Part shown: positions 26,602-35,589 of the stretch, one piece after another
How the letters are laid out: each line of letters begins with the position of its first letter
Position numbering within the stretch: position 1 is the first letter of the stretch
Assembly: GCA_944390805.1 (NCBI GenBank)
Contig: CALXQW010000012.1
Span: 1-49,163, forward strand
Reading direction: 5' to 3'
Origin: an uncultured Opitutales bacterium
Lineage (GTDB): Bacteria; Verrucomicrobiota; Verrucomicrobiia; Opitutales; Intestinicryptomonadaceae
Length of the DNA: 49,163 bases
Position numbers and translations under genes: made by a program
The notes under the pieces: model-generated
The model's database searches: none
What the model saw: only the letters and a program-made list of their open reading frames with translations
Told to the model about the DNA's origin: nothing

Positions 26602-27272
26602 CTTGAAATTCTAAATGGTACCGGCAGGGTAAATCTTGCCCGCACAGGTTTTCCCCCTTTTGTGGGAGACTCATATATGAGCTTGCTTGCGGCATCAAGC
26701 GCGCTCTTCTTAAAAGCTTCGGAACTTGATGATATTACCTTTTCTACACGCACGCTCCCGTCTTTTTCTATTATAATAGATAATTCAACATCGCCCTCAA
26801 TGCCTCGTCTTAACATTTCGGCAGGGTAGGATACCTTTGCCTTTGATAGCCGCTTTGGGGTTTTGTCGAGCGAGCCAAAATCAAAAATACCATCAAATTC
26901 TCCTTCTGCGGAAAAGTCTCCAGCTCCCGGTATCTGTGGCTCAAATGCATGTTGAGTTTGCGCTGAGAGGTTTGAAAATGCAATTGCGTTGTCTATGTTA
27001 TTTTCGGCAGGCTCAAGGTTTAAACTTGGCATAGCCCCAGATATACGCTCGGCAGCCTGGCTTTGCTTTAAGTTTCTGGTAGGAACAGGTGCCGATGTCT
27101 TTCTATGAATCGTTATAGCTTCAGAGTATTCTTTATTTTCCTCATGCTGTACCTTAGATGTCTTCCCAGAAGGCAGAACCGCAAGCACTGCAAAGGTGGC
27201 GCAAACGGCGGCTAACGCGCTTTTTACCGCAGCGGAGCGCTTTTGCAGGCTACTTTGAAAAAACCGGCTCAC
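26598..27272 (-). CDS. tonB: TonB-family energy transducer
   Basis: This 224-residue protein has one N-terminal membrane anchor (residues about 18-34) after a basic cytoplasmic start, a periplasmic linker, and a C-terminal TonB domain beginning near residue 145 (YPAEMLRRGIEGDVELSIIIEKDGSV). That domain binds TonB boxes of outer-membrane transporters. The linker is about 110 residues long but lacks the Pro/Lys repeats of E. coli TonB and is instead Ser/Asn/Glu-rich. It overlaps exbD and the TPR gene by 4 bases each. No TonB-dependent receptor is encoded in the window. Confidence 0.9.
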   Translation of the reverse strand: MSRFFQSSLQKRSAAVKSALAAVCATFAVLAVLPSGKTSKVQHEENKEYSEAITIHRKTSAPVPTRNLKQSQAAERISGAMPSLNLEPAENNIDNAIAFSNLSAQTQHAFEPQIPGAGDFSAEGEFDGIFDFGSLDKTPKRLSKAKVSYPAEMLRRGIEGDVELSIIIEKDGSVRVEKVISSSSEAFKKSALDAASKLIYESPTKGGKPVRARFTLPVPFRISR

Positions 27273-27679
27273 TGAATCTTCCTTGCGGCTATATATGTTC
27301 TCTTTGCTCCACCTGCCTTTGCGCAGTCCATGACATCAACAAGAGTTTGCACCGGAGCGTTTGCATCGGCCTCTATCATAACGTCGAAATCTCCGGCTCC
27401 CGCGCGGGCCGACAACATTGTCTCTATTGAATCCATCGACGCCGCCTTGCCATCTACGGAAATATTCCCGTCCTTGTCTATGCATATATTAACCGGAAGC
27501 CTATCTGTACTCTCCGCCTGCGTTGACGATGGTTTGTCTACCTTCATGGCGCTGTTGTCTGAAAACGACATTGTCACCACAAAAAATATCAACAGTATGA
27601 AAATTACATCTATAAGAGGCGAGATGTTTATCTCAGAGTCTCCTCCGCCGCCGTCGAAATTAGGGGTTCTAAGAGCCAT
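27269..27679 (-). CDS. exbD: ExbD/TolR-family biopolymer transport protein
   Basis: This 136-residue protein has one N-terminal membrane helix (INISPLIDVIFILLIFFVV, residues about 18-36) whose Asp is the proton-responsive residue of the family, followed by a periplasmic domain with DVMIEADANAPVQTLVDVMD. I choose ATG 27679, preceded by GAGAGG at good spacing, over the upstream TTG at 27697. With this start it overlaps exbB by 11 bases. It acts in a stator complex with ExbB to energise TonB using the proton gradient. Confidence 0.93.
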   Translation of the reverse strand: MALRTPNFDGGGGDSEINISPLIDVIFILLIFFVVTMSFSDNSAMKVDKPSSTQAESTDRLPVNICIDKDGNISVDGKAASMDSIETMLSARAGAGDFDVMIEADANAPVQTLVDVMDCAKAGGAKRTYIAARKIQ

Positions 27680-28232
27680 GTTCAGCCTCTCTTTCAAGCA
27701 TGGAATTCTCCAGTCTCATAAGGTTTATCAAAATATTTTGAACCCTCGCCTGCACAGCGAGGGCAAGCATCATTGCTGGTATTGCTATGCACAGCCCGGT
27801 TTGGGTTGTTATGAGCGCCTTTGAGATTCCCTCCGCAACAAGCCTTTCGGACCCTCCCTGGGCGGAAGCTCCTATACATATCATCATTCCAGATACAGTT
27901 CCCAAAAGCCCTAAAAGTGGCGCTGCCGCAGAAAGGCTCTTTAGCATCTTAAGACGCCTGTCTATGCCTGAGAGCATTCTTCTTCTGACTATGTCAAACC
28001 CATTCTTGAGCCTTATTTGCATAGGCAAAGACAAGTTTGTTTCAGTATCTAAAACTTCCTTGAACTCTCTTTTGAAAGATTCGGCATCGGCACATATCTT
28101 AAGATACGGCGCAAGCCTGAAATACATTCCAAAACCCGCGTAATATATGTACACGCAAAGTGCGCACAGCGGAATCATAAGAGGGCCTCCCGCCTTGAAA
28201 AATTCTATGAAATTTTGCAGGTAAGAAATCAT
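27669..28232 (-). CDS. exbB: ExbB/TolQ/MotA-family proton channel protein
   Basis: This 187-residue inner-membrane protein has an N-terminal TM segment near residues 16-34 and two TM segments in the conserved core. They are AAPLLGLLGTVSGMM near residues 109-123 and ISKALITTQTGLCIAIPAMMLALAV near residues 140-164. This is the short ExbB form. It starts with a 4-base overlap with the longer TtpC-like ExbB upstream, and both are ahead of exbD. Having two ExbB-like genes in a row is the hallmark of TonB2/TtpC-type systems. Confidence 0.92.
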   Translation of the reverse strand: MISYLQNFIEFFKAGGPLMIPLCALCVYIYYAGFGMYFRLAPYLKICADAESFKREFKEVLDTETNLSLPMQIRLKNGFDIVRRRMLSGIDRRLKMLKSLSAAAPLLGLLGTVSGMMICIGASAQGGSERLVAEGISKALITTQTGLCIAIPAMMLALAVQARVQNILINLMRLENSMLEREAEHGS

Positions 28233-29503
28233 TTTGCCGCGTTCAAAATACCCGATGCAAGCTTCTCCATATCAGATAGCACAGCCTTGATTTTTCGGCT
28301 CAAAAGCGCGTGTATCACAAAAGCCGGAATTGCAACCATAAGCCCGAACTCCGTTGTAATTAGAGCCTCTCCTATGCCTTGGCTCATGAGCCCTGCATTT
28401 CCGGTTCCAAATTCCGATATGTTTCCAAATGTCTTTATTATGCCGGTTACTGTTCCCAATAACCCCAACAGTGGCGCAACAGTTGCTGTTATGGAAATTA
28501 AGCCCATTCCGCGGTGAAGCTTTCCTCCCTCTATGAGCATATGCTCATAGGCGCTTTCCTCCATAGACGTTGTGCCGTTTTTGAAGCGCTTTACCAAAGA
28601 CAGCAGCATTGCTGAATACGGGCTTGGCGCGTTTCTTGCAATTTTTAACGCGCCTTCAATATTGCCGTCTTCAAGTTTTCCGGATATATTCCCGGCAATA
28701 TTGTCGTCGGCTCGCTTTATGAACGCTACTTTTACCGATTTTACCAACGCTATTAACAAAGCCAGCACCCCGAAAAACAATATTGGCGCCATCCATATTC
28801 CACCGGCCTCTATGCGTTCCCATACGGACATCTCCGCAAGGTTCTTAATATCTCCCTTAAGGCTTTGGGGTAGGGGAAGATATTCCGACTTGCCATATAT
28901 GTATTCAGATATCTCTTTAGATTTATCCTTACCAAATACCGACAATATTTTTTTTGCTTCTGCCGGCGAGAATGCAAAAGCCTCTTTTGAGTCTTCCGTG
29001 CTAAAGTATACAACAGGGCCGACTCTCACGCACATTCCCTCTGTAGTCTTTAAAGAGCCTGCCTCTTCTGATGGAATTTCCACTGAGATTTTTCTTGGCT
29101 TAAGCGGCTCAAATATCATCTTAAATGCACTGTCTGCCGCCCTTAGCGCAGCTTTCGTGCTGTCTTCCAAATATAGTGAATATTTGTCTTTGCTCCTTCC
29201 TATGCCCACATTCTCAAATGCGGCAATGGCCTTTAATATTTCGGCATTTTTTGAGTCTAAAAAGGCGTTTTCGGCAATTAGTGCGTCTGCTGGAGGAACA
29301 GACGCCTCGGCTGCTTTTACAGCATCAATATTTGCCCTAAGAGAGGCCTCTAACATTTCCAATTTTTCGAACAAAGGCTTTAGAGCCTCTGTGTTTCTTT
29401 CTTGAGAAATACTGTTTGATATAGCCTCACTTGAGTCCGCCCCCATGCATGGAGCAAGCGGAAATATTGTAAGAAATATTAGAGCCTTGCAAAAATTTCT
29501 CAT
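28229..29503 (-). CDS. TtpC-like ExbB/MotA protein with large periplasmic N-terminal domain
   Basis: This 424-residue protein begins with a signal peptide (to about residue 22, ending PCMGA). A periplasmic domain of about 210 residues follows, with an N-terminal coiled coil (ALKPLFEKLEMLEASLRANIDAVKAAEA). A membrane segment lies near 243-262 (MAPILFFGVLALLIALVKSV). The C-terminal proton-channel core reads GLISITATVAPLLGLLGTVTGI near residues 332-353 and ALITTEFGLMVAIPAFVIHALL near residues 383-404. This architecture matches TtpC of the Vibrio TonB2 system. It overlaps the coiled-coil gene and exbB by 4 bases each. Confidence 0.85.
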   Translation of the reverse strand: MRNFCKALIFLTIFPLAPCMGADSSEAISNSISQERNTEALKPLFEKLEMLEASLRANIDAVKAAEASVPPADALIAENAFLDSKNAEILKAIAAFENVGIGRSKDKYSLYLEDSTKAALRAADSAFKMIFEPLKPRKISVEIPSEEAGSLKTTEGMCVRVGPVVYFSTEDSKEAFAFSPAEAKKILSVFGKDKSKEISEYIYGKSEYLPLPQSLKGDIKNLAEMSVWERIEAGGIWMAPILFFGVLALLIALVKSVKVAFIKRADDNIAGNISGKLEDGNIEGALKIARNAPSPYSAMLLSLVKRFKNGTTSMEESAYEHMLIEGGKLHRGMGLISITATVAPLLGLLGTVTGIIKTFGNISEFGTGNAGLMSQGIGEALITTEFGLMVAIPAFVIHALLSRKIKAVLSDMEKLASGILNAAK

Positions 29504-30114
29504 TTTTGAGCTCCTTTCTGAAGTTTTATAGAAGCGGGAATCTTTCCGCCAGATTTCTCCACAACGAGAGTCTTGCCGTAGCTTATAGATGAGGAATCCT
29601 CGGAAACTTTTGAATCTAATGCAAGCAGTGAATCGAGCGCAGAATACAGTGCCCGCAATTTCTTTGCGGCATCGTCTTTTGCCTCAGTATATGTTTTGCT
29701 CAACTTGGCTGCTATATCTGCTCCTTCTTTGCCGAAAACCAAATTGTTTTCCAATTTGTCCTTCAACTCCCGAAAACGTTTGTCGAGCTCCGCATTGAGG
29801 GTGTTTAGAGCCGCTTTCTTCCTTGATATCTCCTCAGACAGGCTCTTTGCCGTAGCCCTTGTAGATTCGGCTTTCGCCTTAGCTTCAAAAGCTTCCTTTT
29901 CCGCTTGGGAATTTTTTTCTTCAAGCATTTTTATGGCGCTTACAAGGGCATCTTTGCTTTCTTCAAAGCTTCTTTCCGATTCTGATTTTTCAATGCGTTT
30001 AGATATTGCGTCTTTTGCATTGTTTACCGCCGCCTGCGCAGATGAGATATCTTTTGCATTTAAGCATGGCGCAAGAAAGGCAGATAGAAAAATGGCAAGA
30101 TAAATCCTATTCAT
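29500..30114 (-). CDS. Periplasmic coiled-coil protein, DUF3450-like by position
   Basis: This 204-residue protein has a signal peptide (MNRIYLAIFLSAFLAPCLNA) and an almost continuous coiled coil from about residue 25 to 120, rich in Ala, Glu and Lys. A short C-terminal region has GKTLVVEKSGGKIPASIKL. In Vibrio-type TonB2 clusters a DUF3450 protein with the same build precedes ttpC; I assign the likeness from architecture and position, not from a clear sequence motif. It probably works in the periplasm with the TtpC-like protein. It starts 6 bases after the HtrA-like gene and overlaps the next gene by 4. Confidence 0.75.
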   Translation of the reverse strand: MNRIYLAIFLSAFLAPCLNAKDISSAQAAVNNAKDAISKRIEKSESERSFEESKDALVSAIKMLEEKNSQAEKEAFEAKAKAESTRATAKSLSEEISRKKAALNTLNAELDKRFRELKDKLENNLVFGKEGADIAAKLSKTYTEAKDDAAKKLRALYSALDSLLALDSKVSEDSSSISYGKTLVVEKSGGKIPASIKLQKGAQK

Positions 30115-30120
30115 ATAATC

Positions 30121-31539
30121 TTAATCAAGTTTTATTCTAGAGACGCTCGTCTCATTTATATCTTCAAGAACCAAGACAAGCTCTTTTGCAGATTTGTCTG
30201 CTTCTATTTTCTCCAGCAACTTTACAGCCTCGTCATAGCTGTTTACCTGCGTGGAGTTTATCTTCTTGATTCTGCCTCCAGCGTAGACGTTTTTTGGCAT
30301 GGCGCTTGCGGCGGGGCTATTTGGCTTTACCCAACGCACGACGGCTCCAGTTTCATCGTATTTTAGTATCCTTCTGGCGCAAGCGTCGTCAAAGACAAAT
30401 TCCCTAATGGAAAACCCGAGCCTCTTGAAGTATTGCGTCTGAGCTTGGGCAATGGTCTTTGGAGATTTGTCGAACACAACCTCAACATTCTTAATTTCGC
30501 TCTCGCCGGATTTTATTACGCTTAGGACGGCTTTGTCTCCGGGGGCTTTTCTCAATATGTCGAATGAGAAAATCGCGCTGACGGCGTATTCCTGCTTTGT
30601 GACCTTGTATCTGTGGGAATCGAAACCAACAATCAGATCGCCTTTCTTCAATCCTGCCTTTTCAGCCGCAGAACCTTTGACTATATCTCCTATAACTATT
30701 CCGCTTTCATCCTCCTTCAATCCCAGAAATTTTGCAACTTCACGCTTTATGGGCCTTGAGTCTGTTATCCCCAAAGATGCAACCGCATCTCCTGACGGAT
30801 TTTTTGGTATCAGCTTTAGGGCTTCTTTTACATGCCTTTCGGCTATTACAGAATTGCTACACCAATCGTCCCTCAAAGCTATTGGAATAGATTTCCCGTC
30901 GGGAAGCAGCAGCGTTTTTAAATCTACAGCATTGCCGGAGGCAATTCCCACAAAGTTTCCGTCCATGTTAAATACGGGTCCGCCTATGCCAGATACCATA
31001 TCGGCTGTAAGCGCTACATCGTATGGCCCCTTGTTTATATATGAGACATATGACTGTGCGTATGCCGTGTCGAAAGAAAAATATTCCTTCATTATTATAA
31101 TTCCCCAAATAGGCTGTGTAAGCTCAAATGGGGCAGATTTAAATTCCGTAAAAGGTTTTGTGCCCTTCGGGGCAGCGCCGCTTTGCGTTCTTACAAAATG
31201 AAACTTGTAAAGTTTATCGCACCCTAAATAAACGCATTTTTCTCCGCTGTCGGGATACTCTGGAACATAGACTTTAAAGTCCTTCAACATCTTGGGCGGA
31301 AGAATTTCGGGAATGGACTCTGCCGGAAGTATCAAAGTTCCTTTATCGTCGGCAACTACAGCCTGCACAGATATCTTTTCGCGGTTTTCTTCAGCTTGTA
31401 TTATGTATTCAACCATAACAGTGCATTTTTTCCTGTCGTTGAATATTTCAAGCATGCTTGCGTCTTTTGAGTTTTGAGCGCATAGTGTGCCGCAGAAAAG
31501 CGTCAGAACAAGAAGTGGCAAAAGCGTATATTTTTTCAT
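30121..31539 (-). CDS. HtrA-like periplasmic protein with two PDZ domains and apparently inactive protease domain
   Basis: This 472-residue protein starts at the ATG of a clear signal peptide (MKKYTLLPLLVLTLFCGTLCAQ); an upstream in-frame ATG at 31590 would add 17 polar residues ahead of it. Residues 38-230 resemble a trypsin-like HtrA domain. The serine-loop position reads SGIGGP (residues 183-188), where active HtrA proteins have GNSGGP, so the nucleophile seems to be Ile. The His-loop position (GTLILPAESI, about 67-76) has no His. Two PDZ domains follow, near 255-345 (ESGIVIGDIVKGSAAEKAGLKKGD) and 370-460 (GAVVRWVKPNSPAASAM). It heads the minus-strand operon, 6 bases before the coiled-coil gene, and may act as a substrate-binding scaffold for the TonB module. 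Confidence 0.78.
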   Translation of the reverse strand: MKKYTLLPLLVLTLFCGTLCAQNSKDASMLEIFNDRKKCTVMVEYIIQAEENREKISVQAVVADDKGTLILPAESIPEILPPKMLKDFKVYVPEYPDSGEKCVYLGCDKLYKFHFVRTQSGAAPKGTKPFTEFKSAPFELTQPIWGIIIMKEYFSFDTAYAQSYVSYINKGPYDVALTADMVSGIGGPVFNMDGNFVGIASGNAVDLKTLLLPDGKSIPIALRDDWCSNSVIAERHVKEALKLIPKNPSGDAVASLGITDSRPIKREVAKFLGLKEDESGIVIGDIVKGSAAEKAGLKKGDLIVGFDSHRYKVTKQEYAVSAIFSFDILRKAPGDKAVLSVIKSGESEIKNVEVVFDKSPKTIAQAQTQYFKRLGFSIREFVFDDACARRILKYDETGAVVRWVKPNSPAASAMPKNVYAGGRIKKINSTQVNSYDEAVKLLEKIEADKSAKELVLVLEDINETSVSRIKLD

Positions 31540-31630
31540 ATATATAAATTTCTTGGCATTTTCAATTTTAGCATGCGGCATTTCAACCATTAAAATGCCA
31601 GTTTAGCCAAAAATACCTCGATGATGATTG

Positions 31631-31993
31631 TTATTTAACGTTGGAGTGTAGCCAGTTTGCATAGTCTGCCGAAAGGCTTTCCGCCCGAAGGGTAATCCAT
31701 TGTGGGCACTCGTAAGGGTGAAGTTCGCAGAGGCGTTTTAGCGTGCGGTTTTCATTGTTCTTTAAAAGCTTAAAGATGATTCTTACCTCTGGCTCTGAGA
31801 AGAATTCTCCTTTCCATATGTAAAATGACTTTACACATTCTCCAACTTGCGCGCACGATACGAGCTTTTCCTTTACCAGAACCTCTGCTATTGTATGTGC
31901 TGTACTTAAGTCAGGAACTGTCGTAAGCCCTACAAGTTCCGCGTTGTCTTCCGACGATTTTACCACAATGGCTTTTTGTTTCATGCATTCCAT
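31631..31993 (-). CDS. cutA: CutA-family divalent-cation tolerance protein
   Basis: This small trimeric cytoplasmic protein of about 120 residues is linked to metal tolerance in bacteria. VGLTTVPDLSTAHTIAEVLVKEKLVSCAQV is the family's N-terminal strand-helix-strand with its conserved Cys, KSFYIWKGEFFSEPEVRIIFK is the central hairpin, and HPYECPQWITLRAES near the C-terminus is the conserved HPYExP region. An open frame extends to 32083, but its extra N-terminal residues are not CutA-like; the ATG at 31993 or 31984 gives the normal length. It is upstream of, and co-directional with, the HtrA-TonB operon, about 90 bases away. It diverges from the paralogue array. Confidence 0.92.
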   Translation of the reverse strand: MECMKQKAIVVKSSEDNAELVGLTTVPDLSTAHTIAEVLVKEKLVSCAQVGECVKSFYIWKGEFFSEPEVRIIFKLLKNNENRTLKRLCELHPYECPQWITLRAESLSADYANWLHSNVK

Positions 31994-32103
31994 TATGTTA
32001 AATTTTTTATCTTGAAGGCAAATTGTTTGTATCTGAATATAAAAATTCCATGCTTGCGCATTAAGAATTAGAATGTTTGCCATTTGAAGAAGATGAATGT
32101 ATT

Positions 32104-35100
32104 GTGAAAAGCTATTTTAAAGTTTTTGTATTTTACGTGTTGGCGGTTATACTTGCGCCGTCTGTGTTTGCATCGGAGACCTTCATAATAAAGAGCATAG
32201 ATTTTTCCGATCCAGCTGATTGGAATAGGGTATTTGATCTTGAAAGAAGAATATTGTCAGTGTACTTAAGCTCGTTTAAGCCGTTTACGGCTGTAGAGGT
32301 AAAGGAAGGAGGGGAATATTATGTGTGGTCGTGCGCACCTGACTTTTCATCAAACCCGGGCACGAGATATTTCTCTGTGTCGGTGAACGGAAAAGAACTT
32401 CCCAAGTATTCTGGCAGGCACGGATTTAACGGCTGGAAATGGGAACTTTTGGGCAGAGCGCACCTGAAGAAAGGAGAAAATATAATATCTTTGTCGGCAA
32501 AAACACCTTATGCCAGAAGCGACGCGCTCTTATTTACAAAAGACGAAAACTTCAACCCGAATATTCTTGCCGATACAGAGCAGAAATGTAAAGCCTATCT
32601 GCGTTCCAACTTGAAGCTAAATGTTGTTTTTAAAAGCGATTTAGACTTTGTCGAGCCTGTGTTTTGCGAGCCTGCAGGTTCGGATAATATTGAGATAAAA
32701 AATCCTTTTCTAAAACTTGTATTTGCCAAAAGGAAAGACTCCCGCGGAAACTCGTTCTACTCATGCAGGGCGGAGGTTTTCGACGGCAAAAAATGGATTT
32801 CCATGCCTAGTTTTTCCGAAGAATTGCTTGTGCTTTTCTCGTCCGATAAAGATCCATCTATATCTGAAAACTATTATTCCCCGGCATGGCGCAACCCTAA
32901 ACATGTTCCGACAACAAATCTCGACGGGATTGAAACTAAGATAGATATAATGAATAAAAACCCGTTTTCAGCGGGAAGTGCCGAAATTCTCCGGGCTGTA
33001 AAAGTTGTCCCGGCAGATGGCGGAAAAGCGGCGCATATAACATATTCCGACGGGTCAAAGGCACGGATAAGCCTTCTGCCTGATGTTGGTATATTTAAAT
33101 TTGAAATCTTAAAAATTGCCCCTAAAGACGCGTTCTATTCGTTTTGTATTGAGGCTTTTCATTCATCTGAAAAGAGTTCTTTTCGCAGGAGCTTGCTGCC
33201 TCCGCTATATCAGAATAGACGCATTATGGATACTCCAAAGCTTGTATCTGAGAATTTTACAAGCCAGCCTGTAGCGATGTTGCAGTCGGCTGAATCGGGG
33301 GTTGAGATAGCCAGAGGGCTTGCTGCCGATCCGCAAAAACTGCCATTTGGAGAATGGTCGAAAGGAAGCGGCGGCAGATACGGGCTATCTTTGGCAAACC
33401 ATAAAAACAATCTTCAGACGGTATTGTTCTCCCCGCTTTTGGGCGGCGCAGATTCTTTCAAGAAGGCCGGAGAAAGAATAGAGGCATCGTGGTACGGCTT
33501 TTGTATTTACGGCAGTTGGCGCAGGGCTTTCGACATATTAAATACCAGGATATTTACCGAACCAAGCACCATGCGCGAGGCTTACGATGTTTCATTTTCA
33601 GATGCGGCGTGCAATATTGCCGAATATCTAAAAAATAAAGACGCTTCAGGCTGGTCTGACGTATATAAAGCCCGAACGCAGATAGAGGCTCGAAACACCG
33701 GAACTCAAGCTGCTCCGCTAGCCGAGATGGAATTGTCTCTTATTACGGGCGACGAAGACGCCTATTGGAATTTTTCCCTTCCGACAATAGAATTTACCCT
33801 TTCGCGAAAATTCAGAAATTTTTGCCCCGACCTTAAAGGCTCTCTATACGGCAGAACAATGGATATTTCCGGCGATTATTACGCCGCTTTATACGCTCTT
33901 ACCGGGCGCAAAAACGAGTTTCTGAAATCGTACTTCACCGACGAAAACGGGCATATGCAAGCATATCCCTTCGGCTATCCGAAATGGATGAGAGACGTCA
34001 TTCCTGAATGGAGCGTGTATTTTGGCATATATCTTGCAACTCCATATGGCGCTCTCTTGGATAAAACTGTCAGGCTGTGCGACAAATGGCTAAAGAACAT
34101 ATCGGAAAAGCGAGATCTCGCCGAACCCAACATGAATTCTTTTGTAAATTATGCCATGTATCCGTACTGGTGGGTGCTTCCAGATATTTACGAAATTACA
34201 GGGAATAAATCATATCTCGACGCTGCCGTAGAAGGAGCGTATTTTTCCGCAAGTTCGCTGTGGAATTTTCCAACTCCGCCCGAAGGCGATTTCACCATAC
34301 ACAAAGATGGCGTAGTTGAGGGCATATACAATTACTGGTGGCGCGGCAAAGAAAGGTACAGGCTTGGATTTCTCGAAAACAAGGCTGAGGTTGACCGGTT
34401 GTTTTCCCTTGGTGAGCTGAAAGAGCGTTTGCCGCACAGAAACTTATATTTGGCAGATCCAAAGAAAGTTCCTGCCCGAAAAGTATCCCGCGTTGGACTT
34501 GGTATAGAACAGCCTTGCACATATCTATCAAGAGATACGAACTTTAGAAATATATGCATGCCAAGCTGGTCTACCGAGATGCTCCGTGCAGCGCGTCTAT
34601 CGGGAAACATTCCCATAATAGAAAAATTTTCCCGACATGCCATAATAGGCAGGTATTCCAATTTTCTGGGTTATTATGTTCTTGATTACACAGATTGCAT
34701 GCACGATGAAAATTATCCATATAATGGTCCCGACATCACAACTTTCTACTATCACCATGCTCCCTGCCATTTTGCCCAGAGCGTAGATTATTTGATAGAG
34801 CAAATCACATGGGCAAGTGGAGGGAAAATAAAATTTCCGTATGTGCGCTCTCAGGGATATTTTTGGTTTACAGACCGTATATACGGGTTGCCTGAGGGCG
34901 GGAGCGTTTTTGGTGATACCGGGGCGAGAGTTCTTATAGACAAGCTGTGTGTGCGTTCTGGAGACCCTAAGATAAGCGTTGTTCTTGCGCGCTCAAAGAA
35001 TTACCTCTGGGCAATTCTTCTAAACGACTCATCTAAAGCTCGTGTTGCAGATTTGTCTTTCGATTTTTCCTCAAAGAATATGGCTGGTGTGGAAAAGTCA

Positions 35101-35589
35101 GCTTCTGCTCTTATTTTAGATTCAGGGGGGAATATCATTTCCAGGCGCAAGCTGTATGAAGAAAATTTTAAAGTTAAAATTCCAGCAGGGCGTATAATTG
35201 CCTTGAAGATTCCGGCGGCGGAAGATCTTGGGCGTTCTGCGGCGGAAAGACTTCCGCGTATAGAGGCAGCCGATGCCTATTTAAAGTCGGAGTCAGTTCC
35301 GGAAGGGTGGGGAATATTTAGGGCGTTTAGAATACGCTCTCCATTCGGTAAGGATTCCTTGTTTGCATTCTTTGAAGACGGGTTTCTCAAAAAAGGTGCT
35401 ACGGCAACTATCGAGGTAATATCTCCTGGGAAAATAACCACTTCTGACAGTGATTATCCGTTTGAGTTCAGCGTAAAGCAAATTGGCCCTAATGAGGACA
35501 TATCGTTTAGATTTGTCATAAAGGAGGAGGGCAGGGCGGAGTTTAAATCGGAAATATTTCATTTTAAAGGTTCAAAACGCATAAAATGA
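32104..35589 (+). CDS. Large secreted paralogue-family protein, copy 1
   Basis: I do not recognise a named family. GTG 32104 is chosen because it begins a clean signal peptide (MKSYFKVFVFYVLAVILAPSVFA); the open frame back to TTG 32077 adds a charged, non-signal stretch. The protein has about 1,161 residues. Its N-terminal module is the most divergent in the array: the EAEDFQF start of the beta-sandwich is replaced by IKSIDFSDPADW, but LPKYSGRHGFNGWKWELLGRAHLKKGENI is retained. The later blocks PYWWVLPDIYEI, NFPTPPEGD, GLGIEQ, KFSRHAIIGRYSNF, YYHHAPCHFAQS and RSQGYFWFTDRIYG are all present. It is probably a periplasmic or secreted carbohydrate-active enzyme. No terminator is evident before copy 2. 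Confidence 0.85.
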   Translation: MKSYFKVFVFYVLAVILAPSVFASETFIIKSIDFSDPADWNRVFDLERRILSVYLSSFKPFTAVEVKEGGEYYVWSCAPDFSSNPGTRYFSVSVNGKELPKYSGRHGFNGWKWELLGRAHLKKGENIISLSAKTPYARSDALLFTKDENFNPNILADTEQKCKAYLRSNLKLNVVFKSDLDFVEPVFCEPAGSDNIEIKNPFLKLVFAKRKDSRGNSFYSCRAEVFDGKKWISMPSFSEELLVLFSSDKDPSISENYYSPAWRNPKHVPTTNLDGIETKIDIMNKNPFSAGSAEILRAVKVVPADGGKAAHITYSDGSKARISLLPDVGIFKFEILKIAPKDAFYSFCIEAFHSSEKSSFRRSLLPPLYQNRRIMDTPKLVSENFTSQPVAMLQSAESGVEIARGLAADPQKLPFGEWSKGSGGRYGLSLANHKNNLQTVLFSPLLGGADSFKKAGERIEASWYGFCIYGSWRRAFDILNTRIFTEPSTMREAYDVSFSDAACNIAEYLKNKDASGWSDVYKARTQIEARNTGTQAAPLAEMELSLITGDEDAYWNFSLPTIEFTLSRKFRNFCPDLKGSLYGRTMDISGDYYAALYALTGRKNEFLKSYFTDENGHMQAYPFGYPKWMRDVIPEWSVYFGIYLATPYGALLDKTVRLCDKWLKNISEKRDLAEPNMNSFVNYAMYPYWWVLPDIYEITGNKSYLDAAVEGAYFSASSLWNFPTPPEGDFTIHKDGVVEGIYNYWWRGKERYRLGFLENKAEVDRLFSLGELKERLPHRNLYLADPKKVPARKVSRVGLGIEQPCTYLSRDTNFRNICMPSWSTEMLRAARLSGNIPIIEKFSRHAIIGRYSNFLGYYVLDYTDCMHDENYPYNGPDITTFYYHHAPCHFAQSVDYLIEQITWASGGKIKFPYVRSQGYFWFTDRIYGLPEGGSVFGDTGARVLIDKLCVRSGDPKISVVLARSKNYLWAILLNDSSKARVADLSFDFSSKNMAGVEKSASALILDSGGNIISRRKLYEENFKVKIPAGRIIALKIPAAEDLGRSAAERLPRIEAADAYLKSESVPEGWGIFRAFRIRSPFGKDSLFAFFEDGFLKKGATATIEVISPGKITTSDSDYPFEFSVKQIGPNEDISFRFVIKEEGRAEFKSEIFHFKGSKRIK

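Noticed and set aside
28572..29405. Open frame of 277 codons on the plus strand opposite the TtpC-like gene
   Set aside because: The opposite strand encodes a clear ExbB-family protein in an overlapping operon. The plus-strand translation is low-complexity Ser/Ala and resembles no protein.
30452..31201. Open frame of 249 codons on the plus strand opposite the HtrA-like gene
   Set aside because: It is antisense to the PDZ-containing protein, which has a signal peptide and conserved motifs; the plus-strand product shows none.
31540..31630. Inverted repeat with GGCATTT/AAATGCC between cutA and the HtrA-like gene
   Set aside because: The 7-bp stem has a 9-base loop and no T tract on the minus strand, so it is not convincing as a terminator; transcription may continue from cutA into the operon.
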